A stretch of DNA of 64,000 nt, from NCBI GenBank assembly GCA_002471845.1, contig DKQT01000032.1, forward strand, positions 62,001-126,000. The letters run 5' to 3'. The notes below the pieces were generated by a model. The model made no database searches and had not been told where the DNA came from. It was given only the letters and a program-made list of their open reading frames with translations. Made by a program: the position numbers and the translations under genes. Below, in pieces: positions 1-9,697 of this stretch. Every line of letters starts with the position of its first letter. Within the stretch, counting starts at the first letter, position 1. The stretch comes from Fidelibacterota bacterium UBA7301. Its GTDB lineage: Bacteria; Fidelibacterota; Marinisomatia; Marinisomatales; TCS55.

Positions 1-2
1 GC

Positions 3-572
3 CAACTGTTTATCACTGAATCGCGAATCAGCAAAGGAATAGAATTCTATGGGCAAAACCAATCGAATCTCACATTTATGGCGAAACGAATAGGGGTGGA
101 TCCATTTCTTATATTAAGTATTGTTGGGGTGGAAAGTAATTACGGACATAACCAAGGAGAATTCACTGTATTCAATGCCCTCTATACCCAAATCGCAAAA
201 ATGCCTCGGCGGGCGAAATGGGCAAAAAAAGAAATGGTGGAATATTTAGTCTATTGCTACACTGACAGCATTGCACCCCATTCAATTATGGGTTCCTATG
301 CAGGCGCATTCGGATATGGACAGTTTATACCATCCAGTTATAACGCCTATGCCGCTGATGGAAATGGGGATGGGATACGGATGCCTTATGAATGGGTAGA
401 TGTATTCGCCAGTGTGGGAAATTACCTGATTAAAAATGAATATCCTGTATCAAACCCAGCTAATGAAAAACTGGTATATCAATCGGTTTATGCCTACAAC
501 CATGCAGACAATTATGTAAAAGCAGTGTTAGAACTGCGGGATGAACTAAAGAAGAGTATTATTAAAGATTAA
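3..572 (+). CDS. Lytic murein transglycosylase, MltB-like (5' end outside the window)
   Basis: The reading frame is open from the first bases of the window, so this is the C-terminal part of a longer gene. An internal ATG at 78 is not the real start, because conserved sequence precedes it. The peptide GVDPFLILSIVGVESNYG matches the MltB/SLT_2 core, in which the Glu of VESNYG is the catalytic acid that cleaves the MurNAc-GlcNAc bond to give 1,6-anhydro ends. The downstream GSYAGAFGYGQFIPSSY block and the YAYNHADNYV ending are also typical. The enzyme would act on periplasmic peptidoglycan. Its last 11 bases overlap the convergent M28 peptidase gene. The family call is firm; the exact subfamily and any signal peptide cannot be judged. 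Confidence 0.88.
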   Translation, partial: QLFITESRISKGIEFYGQNQSNLTFMAKRIGVDPFLILSIVGVESNYGHNQGEFTVFNALYTQIAKMPRRAKWAKKEMVEYLVYCYTDSIAPHSIMGSYAGAFGYGQFIPSSYNAYAADGNGDGIRMPYEWVDVFASVGNYLIKNEYPVSNPANEKLVYQSVYAYNHADNYVKAVLELRDELKKSIIKD

Positions 573-2340
573 TCTTTAAGGTTATTTCTTTTTCGCCCCG
601 CATCACTACCACCTCCACCATCTCTCCCGGCTTTAACTCTGCCAAGCGGTACATATAATCATAAATATTCTTAATATCTTTTCCACCAATGGATGTAATG
701 ATGTCTCCTTTTTGCATTCCCGCTTTGCCCGCCGGACCTTCTTTTTTGGCCCCGTCAATTTCAAGGCCTACTGCATCACTTCCATAAGATGGAATTACGC
801 CTAAGGTTACGTTAAAACTCCGTCGTGACTGGGTAGCCTCCTTCGGTCCCGCTTCTGTAAAGACCGGTTTTTCTGCTGCATTGCTAAAGCCAAGTGTCAC
901 ATCATAGATCAAGTCTAGAATTTGTTTTTCGCCGGCAGCATTGATGTGCTCCCAATCATCAGTTGGCTTATGATAGTCGGTATGGGTGCCGGTGAAAAAG
1001 AACAAAACCGGGACATCATTCACATAAAAGCTGGCATGGTCGCTGGGGCCGTACCCTTCTTTGCTCATTTTCAAATGGAGATCATAACCTTGGTTCACCT
1101 CATTCAAGATGGATTCAAACCCAGGGGAAGTGCCGATGCCGCCCACGGTGATTTTCCCTTCTGACATACGGCCGATCATATCCATGTTGATCATGGCAGT
1201 GACCTTGCTAAAATCAATGGTGGGGTTATTCACAAAATATTTTGAACCTAAAAGGCCCTCTTCTTCTGCATTGAAAGCCATTAATAAAATTGATCTCTTA
1301 AGTTCATTTCGATTGGCGGATAATTTTTCCGCCAATTCCAAGATGCCCGCAGTACCGGAGGCATTGTCGTCCGCCCCATTGTGAACAGCATTAGAATCAG
1401 GTGTGAGTGAACCGGTCCCTTCGCCCCCAAAACCCAAATGATCAAAGTGAGCGCCGAGTACAATATATTCATTTTTCAATTCATGATCCGCTCCTGGAAT
1501 AAGACCAATTACGTTTGGTACATCCACAAATTCTTTTTCCAGGATTACTTCGGCGGATATTTTTTTATCCACCAAAAATGATTGGGGCGAATGATTATCA
1601 TCCAAATAGCCTTGTAATACATCTATCTTTTGATCTAATAAATAATCGGCAACTTTTCTGGAAACCTGCAAAACCAGTATATCAACTGCCGTTGAATTGG
1701 GTGAATGCTTTAGTGGGATCAGTTCATCTTCATCCCCGCCTTGGTTCACGAAAAGAATACCGGCGGCTTTTTGGTCCCGGGCCAGCATGGCTTTTTTCCG
1801 CAAAGGTAGATGTTCCGCAAAATCTGAATGGGGGTGGTCTCCGCCAGGTGCGCCTCTCAATATCATCACCCATTTTCCTTCCGCATCAATTCCATCATAA
1901 TCACTCCACTTGACCGAATCATCAATACTAAAACCATAGCCGGCAAAAACAATTTTTTCATCAAGTATTCCATTAGAAGAAAATTCCAAAGGGATAAAAT
2001 CCTCACCTATAGTATAATTTCCACCGTCGATATCAAGGATATTCTGTCCACCTATATTAATCCCCGTTATAAATTCAAAGGGCTGTAAAAAACCATCTGT
2101 CCCCGCAGGAGTTAAGCCACAGGCTTTAAAATTTTGAACGATATAATTAACCGCTTCTTGTGATCCTTTCGTCCCAGGATAGCGACCTTCCCGACTATCC
2201 TCCGAAAGATATTTAATATGTTCCAACAGTTCATCTGTTGTGATTTCATAATTTAGTTTTGAGCCTGCCTTTTGATTTGGGTTCTGGCTATATCCTGCCA
2301 GAACAGCAAGAAGCAGAATAGGATAATAATGTTTTATCAT
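562..2340 (-). CDS. Secreted M28 family zinc aminopeptidase with PA and PDZ domains
   Basis: A 592-residue protein with an N-terminal signal peptide; LLAVLAGY resembles a lipobox but has Tyr where the Cys would be, so lipidation is unlikely. A protease-associated (PA) domain lies at about 120-245 and the M28 catalytic domain at about 285-480. Visible zinc ligands and catalytic residues are His and Asp in LGAHFDHLGF, Asp in GADDNASG, the Glu pair in FNAEEEG, Asp in INMDMIGR and His in GPSDHASFY. A C-terminal PDZ domain follows at about 510-592. Such enzymes remove N-terminal residues from peptides in the periplasm or outside the cell. Substrate preference cannot be read from the sequence. It stands alone on the minus strand. 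Confidence 0.9.
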   Translation of the reverse strand: MIKHYYPILLLAVLAGYSQNPNQKAGSKLNYEITTDELLEHIKYLSEDSREGRYPGTKGSQEAVNYIVQNFKACGLTPAGTDGFLQPFEFITGINIGGQNILDIDGGNYTIGEDFIPLEFSSNGILDEKIVFAGYGFSIDDSVKWSDYDGIDAEGKWVMILRGAPGGDHPHSDFAEHLPLRKKAMLARDQKAAGILFVNQGGDEDELIPLKHSPNSTAVDILVLQVSRKVADYLLDQKIDVLQGYLDDNHSPQSFLVDKKISAEVILEKEFVDVPNVIGLIPGADHELKNEYIVLGAHFDHLGFGGEGTGSLTPDSNAVHNGADDNASGTAGILELAEKLSANRNELKRSILLMAFNAEEEGLLGSKYFVNNPTIDFSKVTAMINMDMIGRMSEGKITVGGIGTSPGFESILNEVNQGYDLHLKMSKEGYGPSDHASFYVNDVPVLFFFTGTHTDYHKPTDDWEHINAAGEKQILDLIYDVTLGFSNAAEKPVFTEAGPKEATQSRRSFNVTLGVIPSYGSDAVGLEIDGAKKEGPAGKAGMQKGDIITSIGGKDIKNIYDYMYRLAELKPGEMVEVVVMRGEKEITLKINL

Positions 2341-2405
2341 GGATTTAAATGCACCCCGCTAATAATGAGTAAATTTACTTAGAATCCATATGCTTCTGGA
2401 ACAAA

Positions 2406-2810
2406 ATGAATAGTAATTTTATAGCTATGATAGAAACAAAAACGAACCAAATAAACATTAAGGTTCTGCCAAATTATATTCCTGAGCGATCTGATCCATC
2501 TCGGCCGATTTTCTTTTTTGCCTATCATATTACCATTACCAATGAGGGCGACGAGTCTGTGCAGCTCAAAAATCGCTACTGGCACATCACTGATGGAAAT
2601 GGTAATATCGAAGAAGTTCGCGGTCCCGGCGTGGTTGGAAACCAACCATATTTAAAGAAAGGTGAATCGTTTGAATATACCAGTTCTTGTCCTCTTCCAA
2701 CGGAGTTTGGGGTGATGCATGGCCACTTCGAAATGGTTTGTGATAATGGCAAAAAATTCAAGGCAAAGATTTCACCCTTCCGCTTAACCATTCCTTTTTC
2801 AGTTAATTAG
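2406..2810 (+). CDS. apaG: ApaG domain protein
   Basis: A small protein made only of the ApaG (DUF525) fibronectin-III-like fold. Recognisable blocks are FFFAYHITITNEG, LKNRYWHITDGNG, VRGPGVVGNQP and GVMHGHFEMV. Bacterial ApaG proteins are about 125 residues; starting at the first ATG gives 134 and starting at 2427 gives 127. The first ATG has a weak GGA seven bases upstream, so the choice of start is uncertain. ApaG has been linked to divalent-cation and Ap4A phenotypes, but its molecular role is not settled. It lies 14 bases upstream of pyruvate kinase on the same strand and may be cotranscribed with it. Confidence 0.9.
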   Translation: MNSNFIAMIETKTNQINIKVLPNYIPERSDPSRPIFFFAYHITITNEGDESVQLKNRYWHITDGNGNIEEVRGPGVVGNQPYLKKGESFEYTSSCPLPTEFGVMHGHFEMVCDNGKKFKAKISPFRLTIPFSVN

Positions 2811-2824
2811 GGCGCAATAGATCT

Positions 2825-4228
2825 ATGGATATTAAAACAAAAATTATCGCCACCATTGGCCCTGCTTGTGACAATGCAGATATGTTGCAGACCATGGTAG
2901 ATGCTGGCGTCAATGCTTTTCGCCTCAATATGTCCCATAGGAATGAATCATCTAAAAGAAATTTATATAGTCTAGTTCAATCACTTAAGATGGCTAATGG
3001 TCAGCACCCCTGTATTTTGACCGATTTAGCGGGCCCAAAAATTCGGATCAAAGAAGTAAATAAAGCTTTTACCCTTGAACCGGGGCAGATGGTTACCATC
3101 ACAAATGAACGAGGGGCAGATAAGGAACATATCCGCGTAACCGAAGGTATTGGCTTTACTGAAGTATCAGAAGGGGCCAAAATTTTGATCAATGACGGCC
3201 GAATTCAATTAGAAGTTATTGAGACAGAATCCCAACATTCCCTGAGGTGCCGGACGGAAATCGGCGGACCGGTTGAGGCTCGAAAAGGAGTAAACTTCCC
3301 CGGGATTATACTTGATGTTCCCACCTTGACTGAACAAGACAAAACCGATTTAAAATTGGCCCTAAAAGAAGGGGCGGACTGGATTGCGCTATCCTTCGTA
3401 CGTTCCTCAAAAAATCTTGATGAGGTATTAAAGATCATGGATAATGCCGGTAAGCGCTTGCCGGTGATGGCCAAAATTGAAAAATGGGAAGCCCTTAATG
3501 ATGTGGATGCTATAACAGAAGCCTTTGACGGAGTAATGGTTGCCAGGGGCGACTTGGGAGTTGAAATTCCCGCCGAGCAAGTGCCCTTGGCTCAAAAGCA
3601 TATTATTGAAGTTGCCGGAGCCTCAGGCAAACCGGTAGTTATTGCTACTCAGCTATTGGAATCAATGGTGGACAGCCGAACTCCCACACGGGCTGAAGTC
3701 AGCGACATTGCAAATGCTATTTTTGACGGCGTCGATGCCTTGATGGTCACCGGTGAAACAGCTGTTGGAAAGTATCCTGTAGATGTCATTCATACTTTAA
3801 AACGCGTAATTACAGAGACAGAAAATGCAACGCTCTCAGGTCGTAGTTCCATCCCTGAAGAGGTAAGCAAAACTGCTGATGCCATCAGCCACGCAGTCTG
3901 TGAAATTGCACTGGATCTTGAAATTAATGTTATCATGACAATGACCCATGGAGGCAGCACAGCGCGGATGATCGCCAGGTACAGGCCTCGGGCAACCGTT
4001 TTAGCCCTTACCCCTTTTAATCAAATCGCCAGACAGCTACAAATCGTGTGGGGAATTTTGCCAATTAAAGTCACTGAATACGATAATGTGGAAATGACCC
4101 CCGATGTATGCCGATCTGTTCTAGATAACCGAAAGATAATTGAACAAGGTGAGCGTTATGTGATCACAGGCGGCGTTCCTTTGGGAATGCCGGGCACCAC
4201 CAATTACCTTTCAATCCAAAGGTATTAA
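2825..4228 (+). CDS. pyk: Pyruvate kinase
   Basis: A 467-residue protein close to the usual bacterial length. It opens with KTKIIATIGPA and contains the signature with catalytic Lys (VMAKIEKWEALNDVD) and the Mg2+/PEP-binding block VMVARGDLGVEIP. ATQLLESM and DGVDALMVTGETAVGKYP are also conserved. It converts phosphoenolpyruvate and ADP to pyruvate and ATP in glycolysis. The extra phosphohistidine-like C-terminal domain found in some Gram-positive enzymes is absent. A pyruvate phosphate dikinase, which runs the reverse step, is encoded about 21 kb away. The next gene begins 27 bases downstream with its own strong ribosome-binding site. Confidence 0.97.
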   Translation: MDIKTKIIATIGPACDNADMLQTMVDAGVNAFRLNMSHRNESSKRNLYSLVQSLKMANGQHPCILTDLAGPKIRIKEVNKAFTLEPGQMVTITNERGADKEHIRVTEGIGFTEVSEGAKILINDGRIQLEVIETESQHSLRCRTEIGGPVEARKGVNFPGIILDVPTLTEQDKTDLKLALKEGADWIALSFVRSSKNLDEVLKIMDNAGKRLPVMAKIEKWEALNDVDAITEAFDGVMVARGDLGVEIPAEQVPLAQKHIIEVAGASGKPVVIATQLLESMVDSRTPTRAEVSDIANAIFDGVDALMVTGETAVGKYPVDVIHTLKRVITETENATLSGRSSIPEEVSKTADAISHAVCEIALDLEINVIMTMTHGGSTARMIARYRPRATVLALTPFNQIARQLQIVWGILPIKVTEYDNVEMTPDVCRSVLDNRKIIEQGERYVITGGVPLGMPGTTNYLSIQRY

Positions 4229-4255
4229 TTCATAAATTTTTTGAAGGAGGATTAT

Positions 4256-7200
4256 ATGCACACACTTAAACTGGGGCTCTTTGCCCCCATTTTTTCATTC
4301 CTCTTTGCCCAAGATTCCATAGAATCGGTGAATTGTTGTACTGCCACACCCTTCCCACCTAACGATGGCATGGCGGACATGACTGAACCGGGCCAGGATG
4401 AAAAGAAGTGGGATGTAGCCGAGAGCCATGGTCCCACCAAGACAGTTGAATTCACTACCAGTGAAGGCACTTGGATGAGCCTGGATATCTCTCCCGATGG
4501 ACGTGAAATTATTTTTGACCTCTTAGGTGACCTCTACACCATGCCCATCACTGGAGAGAATGCTACGCGTATCACCAGTGGGCCCGCCTGGGATATTCAG
4601 CCTGCCTACAGCCCTGATGGAAAAACAATCGCCTTTACGTCTGACCGTTCCGGTGGAGATAATATTTGGATCATGGATCGTGATGGGAGCAATCCAAAAC
4701 AGGTATCCAAAGAAAAATTTAGGCTGCTCAATAATCCTGTTTTCACTGCTGATGGGAATTATATGATCGCGCGGAAACACTTTGTTAACACTCGTTCTTT
4801 AGGCGCCGGTGAAATGTGGCGCTATCACATCAGTGGTGGCAGTGGAATCAATGTGACCAAACGGCGCAATTGGCAACACGATGCGGGCGAGCCCGACGTG
4901 AGCCCAGACGGCCGTTACCTTTATTATTCGCAGGATGTGAGCCCCGGAAACACTTACCAATACAACCGTGATCCTTACGGCACGATCTATGCCGTCCACC
5001 GCATCGATTTTGAAACAGGTGAAAAAACAACAGTGGCTGGTGGTCCCGGCGGAGCGGCCACACCCCAAATTTCTCCCGATGGAAAGCAACTAGCTTTCGT
5101 CCGCAGGGTTGGACTCAAAACTGCCCTGTTCGTAAAAGATTTGGCTTCTGGAAATGAACGAATGCTTTTTGATAAACTCAATAGAGACGCTCAAGAAACC
5201 TGGGCTATTTTTGGCATTCACCCGGGATTCAGTTGGACACCCGACGGAAAAAATATCATTATTACCGCCAAGGGCGGCTTCTGGAATGTGACTGTCTCAA
5301 ACGGCAATGTGAAAGCAATTCCCTTCACGGCTGAAGTGAGCCAAGAAGTTGCGGAACCCCATTTCATTAAAAATAACGTGGGCGGTGAATCCTTTAATAT
5401 CAATGTACTTCGCCACACGCGCGTCAGTCCAAACAAGAAGAAAGTGATCTTCAACGCCTTGGGTAAACTTTACGTGGCCAACGTGGATGGTTCCGGCCGT
5501 AAACGCCTCACCAAGCAACACAACGGCTTGGAATACAGTCCAAGTTGGTCCCCCAATGGAAAACAAATTGCATTCACCACCTGGTCCGACAAACAAAAAG
5601 GGCGGATCGCAGTGGTCAGCGGCAATGGCGGCAAACCCATATTCTTGAAAGTGCCCACCGGCCATTATTTTGAACCAAGCTGGTCTGCCGATGAATCACA
5701 GCTTGTCTATCGCCGCGGTGGCGGATCTTGGATCCGAAATATGGGCCATTCCGCTGAAACAGGAATTTATACCATTAAAATTAAAGGCGGCAAACCCAAG
5801 TTCGTGTCAAAGGGTGGCTCCGAACCGCACTTTACTTCCGGTGATGCCCGCATTCTACTCATGGGCAGTGAAAAAGATAAAAGAGCTCTATACAGTGTGG
5901 ATTTAAATGGGCAGGACCGGCGCGTTCTGGCCACATCCAAGTATGCTAACCGGATTATTTTGTCACCTGATGAGGATTGGGTGGTTTTCGATTACCGCTT
6001 TCATATCTATGCAGCGCCTTTTTCCAAGATTGGAAAAGCCATAGACCTGGGCCCAAAAACATCTAGCGTTCCGGTAAGGCAACTCACTGCGGGCAGTGGT
6101 TTTGAACCCCATTGGTCCGACAATAATTCCATTCACTGGACATTAGGTTCAGAGCTGTTTAGTACAAATTTGAATGATGCCTTCACTTTTGTTCCCGGGG
6201 CTCCCGATTCCCTCCCGGACCCTGCCGAATCCGGCGTAGCATTGGGGTGGACAGAAAAAGCACCATCACCAAAAGGACTTGTTGCCATCACGGGTGCCAC
6301 CATCATTACCATGGGTGGGGATGAGGTGATTGAAAATGGGGTTATCCTTATTGAGAATAACCGCATCAAAAAAGTGGGCAGCAGCAAAACACAAATTCCT
6401 AAAGAAGCTAAAATGGTGGATGCCTATGGGAAAACGATCATCCCCGGGCTCATTGATGTACATGCCCATATGGGATTGGAATGGGATGGTCTTTCATCGG
6501 AACAGAACTGGCATTACCTTGCCAACCTCGCCTTCGGCGTAACCACCACCCATGACCCCAGCCGGGATACGGAAATGGTTTTTGCCAATTCCGAATTACA
6601 GAAAGCTGGGAAACTCCTGGCGCCGCGGATCTATTCTACTGGCACCATATTATATGGGGCGGTCACAGGCTTCACTGCAGAGGTGAATGCCTTAGATGAT
6701 GCCAAACGGGCCTTAAAACGCATCAAGGCATTCGGCAGCTTTTCTGTAAAATCCTATAACCAACCCCGGCGAGAACAGCGGCAGCAGATCCTAAAAGCGG
6801 CCCGGGAATTGGATATGTTAGTCTATCCCGAAGGCGGATCAACATTCCAGCATAATTTAAATATGCTTGTGGACGGCCATACGGGCATCGAACATTCAAT
6901 CCCTGTTTCCCCATTATATAAGGATGCCCTGACCCTTTACGGTAAAAGTGGTGTAGGCTATACGCCGACATTGATCGTGAGTTACGGCGGCTTATGGGGT
7001 GAGAATTACTGGTATTCAAAAATGAACGTATTTGAACATCCGCGCCTCCAGGCTTTTATGCCACAACAAATGCTAGATCAAAAGCGGCGGCGGATGAAAG
7101 TGGAAGAAGATGACTGGAACCATATTGAAAATGCAAAAGCGGCCAAAGCTCTCTCCGATGCGGGGGTTAAGGTGAATAACGGTGCCCACGGACAGCTCCA

Positions 7201-7501
7201 GGGATTGGGGGTCCACTGGGAAATGTGGATGATGGCCCAAGGGGGTATGAGTACTATTGAAGTGCTAAGAGCATCTACAATTAATGGTGCTGAATATTTA
7301 GGCATGGGGGATGATCTGGGCAGTATCGAAGCAGGTAAACTGGCAGACTTGGTCATCCTTGGAAAAGACCCATTAAAGGAAATTCAAAACTCTGATTCGG
7401 TGGAAATGGTTATGATCAACGGCCGGCTGTATGACGCCGCAACTATGAATGAAGTGGTGACCGGAAAGGCAAGGCGGAAACCGCTATGGTGGGAGGACTA
7501 G
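4256..7501 (+). CDS. Secreted PD40 beta-propeller/amidohydrolase fusion protein
   Basis: The start is the ATG at 4256: a perfect GAAGGAGG sits at 4243-4250, so a TTG at 4241 would overlap the ribosome-binding site. The protein has about 1081 residues and a signal peptide ending near FLFAQ. Residues of about 65-630 form TolB/WD40-like PD40 repeats (ISPDGREIIF, YSPDGKTIAFTSDR, SPSWSPNGKQIAFTTW). Residues of about 690-1060 are an amidohydrolase with the HxH metal motif (GLIDVHAHMG), a Lys in SVKSYNQP that could be carboxylated, EHSIPV, and a late His in NNGAHGQL. The ending GKLADLVILGKDPL is typical. A periplasmic imidazolonepropionase/dipeptidase-like hydrolase is likely, but the substrate is unknown. 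Confidence 0.9.
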   Translation: MHTLKLGLFAPIFSFLFAQDSIESVNCCTATPFPPNDGMADMTEPGQDEKKWDVAESHGPTKTVEFTTSEGTWMSLDISPDGREIIFDLLGDLYTMPITGENATRITSGPAWDIQPAYSPDGKTIAFTSDRSGGDNIWIMDRDGSNPKQVSKEKFRLLNNPVFTADGNYMIARKHFVNTRSLGAGEMWRYHISGGSGINVTKRRNWQHDAGEPDVSPDGRYLYYSQDVSPGNTYQYNRDPYGTIYAVHRIDFETGEKTTVAGGPGGAATPQISPDGKQLAFVRRVGLKTALFVKDLASGNERMLFDKLNRDAQETWAIFGIHPGFSWTPDGKNIIITAKGGFWNVTVSNGNVKAIPFTAEVSQEVAEPHFIKNNVGGESFNINVLRHTRVSPNKKKVIFNALGKLYVANVDGSGRKRLTKQHNGLEYSPSWSPNGKQIAFTTWSDKQKGRIAVVSGNGGKPIFLKVPTGHYFEPSWSADESQLVYRRGGGSWIRNMGHSAETGIYTIKIKGGKPKFVSKGGSEPHFTSGDARILLMGSEKDKRALYSVDLNGQDRRVLATSKYANRIILSPDEDWVVFDYRFHIYAAPFSKIGKAIDLGPKTSSVPVRQLTAGSGFEPHWSDNNSIHWTLGSELFSTNLNDAFTFVPGAPDSLPDPAESGVALGWTEKAPSPKGLVAITGATIITMGGDEVIENGVILIENNRIKKVGSSKTQIPKEAKMVDAYGKTIIPGLIDVHAHMGLEWDGLSSEQNWHYLANLAFGVTTTHDPSRDTEMVFANSELQKAGKLLAPRIYSTGTILYGAVTGFTAEVNALDDAKRALKRIKAFGSFSVKSYNQPRREQRQQILKAARELDMLVYPEGGSTFQHNLNMLVDGHTGIEHSIPVSPLYKDALTLYGKSGVGYTPTLIVSYGGLWGENYWYSKMNVFEHPRLQAFMPQQMLDQKRRRMKVEEDDWNHIENAKAAKALSDAGVKVNNGAHGQLQGLGVHWEMWMMAQGGMSTIEVLRASTINGAEYLGMGDDLGSIEAGKLADLVILGKDPLKEIQNSDSVEMVMINGRLYDAATMNEVVTGKARRKPLWWED

Positions 7502-7533
7502 GTAACGATTTGAAAAATACCCTTATATAGTCT

Positions 7534-7574
7534 CCTCTGGAGAGGGGTATCCCGCATTTTGCGGGACGGGGTAT
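7534..7574. repeat. Compound palindromic element
   Basis: The gap between the amidohydrolase and dipeptidase genes holds a small palindrome (CCTCT/AGAGG, 7534-7545) followed by a hairpin CCCGCA-TTT-TGCGGG at 7551-7565. The second hairpin is flanked by direct repeats GGGGTAT at 7544-7550 and 7568-7574. The 15-base core is identical to that of the terminator at 23216-23239, but there is no T-run here. It could be a degenerate terminator or a REP-like interspersed element; copy number elsewhere is unknown. Confidence 0.5.
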
Positions 7575-7623
7575 GATAAAGTAATATGAGTTTTTAGATA
7601 ACTAAAAAATAGAAAGAAATACA

Positions 7624-8823
7624 ATGAGGTTAATAAAACAGGTATTTTTACTCACGATCGGAATTCTGATCGGGGGCTGCAGCAATGACGCGACCCTGAG
7701 AAAACAAGCCTACGAACTGGCTCATAAATTCATTATCACAGATGGCCATATCGATGTACCATGGCGACTGAATGACGGTTACGAAGATCTATCTGTGCGG
7801 ACGGAGGGGGGCGATTTCGATTACGTCCGCGCCAAAGAAGGGGGCTTGGATGCGCCCTTCATGTCTATCTACGTCCCTTCCTCCTACCAGGAAACGGGGG
7901 GTGCTAAAGAAAAAGCGGATTCGCTGATCAATCTCGTCCATCGTATTGCCGATGACCATCCCGATAAATTTGAAGTGGCCTTCAGTGTTGCGGATGTGAA
8001 CCGTATCTTTGCTGATGGCAAGATCGCCCTCCCCATGGGGATGGAAAACGGCGCACCGATATTGGATGATCTGAATAATGTACAATATTTCCACGATCGC
8101 GGCATTCGCTATATCACCCTCACCCATGCCAAGGATAACCTCATTTGCGATTCGTCCTACGACACCACCAACACATGGGACGGCTTGAGTCCCTTTGGTC
8201 GGAAAGTGGTAAAGGAAATGAATCGTGTTGGCATCATGGTGGATATTTCTCACGTTACTGATAATGTGATCAACCAAGTCTTAGATATGACGGATGTGCC
8301 TGTGATTGCATCCCATTCTTCCTGCCGTCACTTTACACCAGGGTTTGAGCGCAATATGGGTGACGAAGAAATCAAACGATTAAAAGAAAATGGCGGTGTC
8401 ATTCAAATCAATTTTGGTTCCTCTTTCGTAACGAAGGAATCTCAAGAAAAAGAAGAGCAAAACCGTCAAATAATTATGGCCTATGCGAAAGAAAATAGCC
8501 TCAACCGTGGTGATGATAAATTAAAATCATATTGGGAAAAAGTATCAAAAGAAAATCCTATTTACGCCGACATTACCGATGTGGTAAACCATATTGACCG
8601 TGTCGTGGAATTAACTGGTATAGACCATGTGGGTATCGGTTCCGACTATGATGGTGTGGGCGATTCGCTTCCTTATGGATTAAAGGATGTATCTTCTTAT
8701 CCCAATCTCATTTTTCACCTTTTGAAACGGGGGTACTCCGAAGAAGACATTGAAAAAATCTGTTACAAGAATGTATGGCGGGTCTGGTCCACGGTGGAAA
8801 AGGCGGCTGCACAGGCAGGGTAA
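7624..8823 (+). CDS. Membrane dipeptidase (M19) lipoprotein
   Basis: A 399-residue lipoprotein with a hydrophobic N-terminus ending in the lipobox IGGC at about residues 15-18. The mature part is a peptidase M19 / renal dipeptidase fold. It has the HxD zinc motif (TDGHIDVPWR), the bridging Glu region GMENGAP, and ITLTHAKDN. ISHVTDN and ASHSSCRHF carry metal-binding His residues, and GIGSDYDG is the late conserved block. Family members hydrolyse dipeptides, including some D-residue substrates, at a binuclear zinc centre. It probably acts in the periplasm, anchored to a membrane. It may share a peptide-scavenging role with the upstream secreted hydrolases, though the compound palindrome between them suggests separate transcription. 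Confidence 0.93.
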   Translation: MRLIKQVFLLTIGILIGGCSNDATLRKQAYELAHKFIITDGHIDVPWRLNDGYEDLSVRTEGGDFDYVRAKEGGLDAPFMSIYVPSSYQETGGAKEKADSLINLVHRIADDHPDKFEVAFSVADVNRIFADGKIALPMGMENGAPILDDLNNVQYFHDRGIRYITLTHAKDNLICDSSYDTTNTWDGLSPFGRKVVKEMNRVGIMVDISHVTDNVINQVLDMTDVPVIASHSSCRHFTPGFERNMGDEEIKRLKENGGVIQINFGSSFVTKESQEKEEQNRQIIMAYAKENSLNRGDDKLKSYWEKVSKENPIYADITDVVNHIDRVVELTGIDHVGIGSDYDGVGDSLPYGLKDVSSYPNLIFHLLKRGYSEEDIEKICYKNVWRVWSTVEKAAAQAG

Positions 8824-8875
8824 CCTAATTGTAAATTGATGAAAATCACTGTGTACCAAATATAATTTTGTTTGG

Positions 8876-9682
8876 TTAAGAGTTTTGGTTACGAACAGCG
8901 TTTAACATTTTTTTATGGAGCCACTTTCTGGCGAATACATTCAAAAAGGAAATCAACCTTAACTTACCGGGGATATAGATTTTTTTCTTCCCGGATTGAA
9001 TGGCCTTTATAATACTATCTGTACATCTTTCCAATTCGATTGCATGGTGATTGTGGCTTTGGTGTGCACCGCCAATTTTTTCTCCATCAGCGCTAAATGC
9101 ATTTCTCCTCAGGTTTGTTCCTTTGATCCATCCCAAATAGGCATTCATAAATTCCACAGATCCTTCAAGTTCAATATCCAACGTCTCTAAAAAACCATGG
9201 AGTGCGTGCTTGGCGGCAGAATAACCAGCATGATGAGGGAATCCCATGATGGCTTGGGCTGTGGTAATCGCCACAACCTTTCCTGTTGATTTTTTTAACT
9301 CCGGCAGGGCCGCATGAACACAGTGAACCGATCCCATATAATTAATATCCATGATGTCTTTAAAGAATGAAACATCTTTAATTTCTTCAAATGGGGCCCA
9401 CATGCTGATACCGGCATTAAGGATCAGCATATCAATTCCACCAAAATTGTTGACTGTCCGGTGGACCAAGTTCTTACAGTCATCTTTTTTAGTGATGTCA
9501 GTAGATACAGCACATGCTGAACCGCCATTCCCCTGAATATCTTCACAGATTTGTTCAAGTTTTTCAAGAGTGCGCGCCGCCAATACAATGTTTGTTCCCG
9601 CGGACCCCAGTTTTTTTGCCAAGGATTCACCAATACCGGAAGAAGCGCCGGTAATGATTATAGTTGATCCAGAAAACGAAAT
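8876..9682 (-). CDS. SDR reductase resembling acyl/alkyl-DHAP reductase (DHRS7B-like)
   Basis: A classical short-chain dehydrogenase. The Rossmann motif TGASSGIG lies upstream of the first conventional start codon (TTG at 9622), so translation must begin earlier. Between the in-frame AGPS stop at 9698-9700 and the motif there is no ATG, GTG or TTG. ATT at 9682, nine bases after an AGG, gives a normal 268-residue SDR and is chosen here. YSAAKHA holds the catalytic Tyr and Lys; the usual Ser position appears to be Thr (AITTAQAI). The block TNLRRNAFSADGEKIG resembles animal DHRS7B, which reduces acyl- and alkyl-DHAP with NADPH. Last gene of the HMGR-PlsC-AGPS-SDR operon. Function is inferred from similarity and context. 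Confidence 0.8.
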   Translation of the reverse strand: MSFSGSTIIITGASSGIGESLAKKLGSAGTNIVLAARTLEKLEQICEDIQGNGGSACAVSTDITKKDDCKNLVHRTVNNFGGIDMLILNAGISMWAPFEEIKDVSFFKDIMDINYMGSVHCVHAALPELKKSTGKVVAITTAQAIMGFPHHAGYSAAKHALHGFLETLDIELEGSVEFMNAYLGWIKGTNLRRNAFSADGEKIGGAHQSHNHHAIELERCTDSIIKAIQSGKKKIYIPGKLRLISFLNVFARKWLHKKMLNAVRNQNS

Positions 9683-9697
9683 AAGTATATACCTGAA

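Noticed and set aside
8855..8876. Inverted repeat ACCAAA/TTTGGT between the dipeptidase and SDR genes
   Set aside because: AT-rich with a 10-base loop and no clean T-run on either side; too weak to call a terminator.
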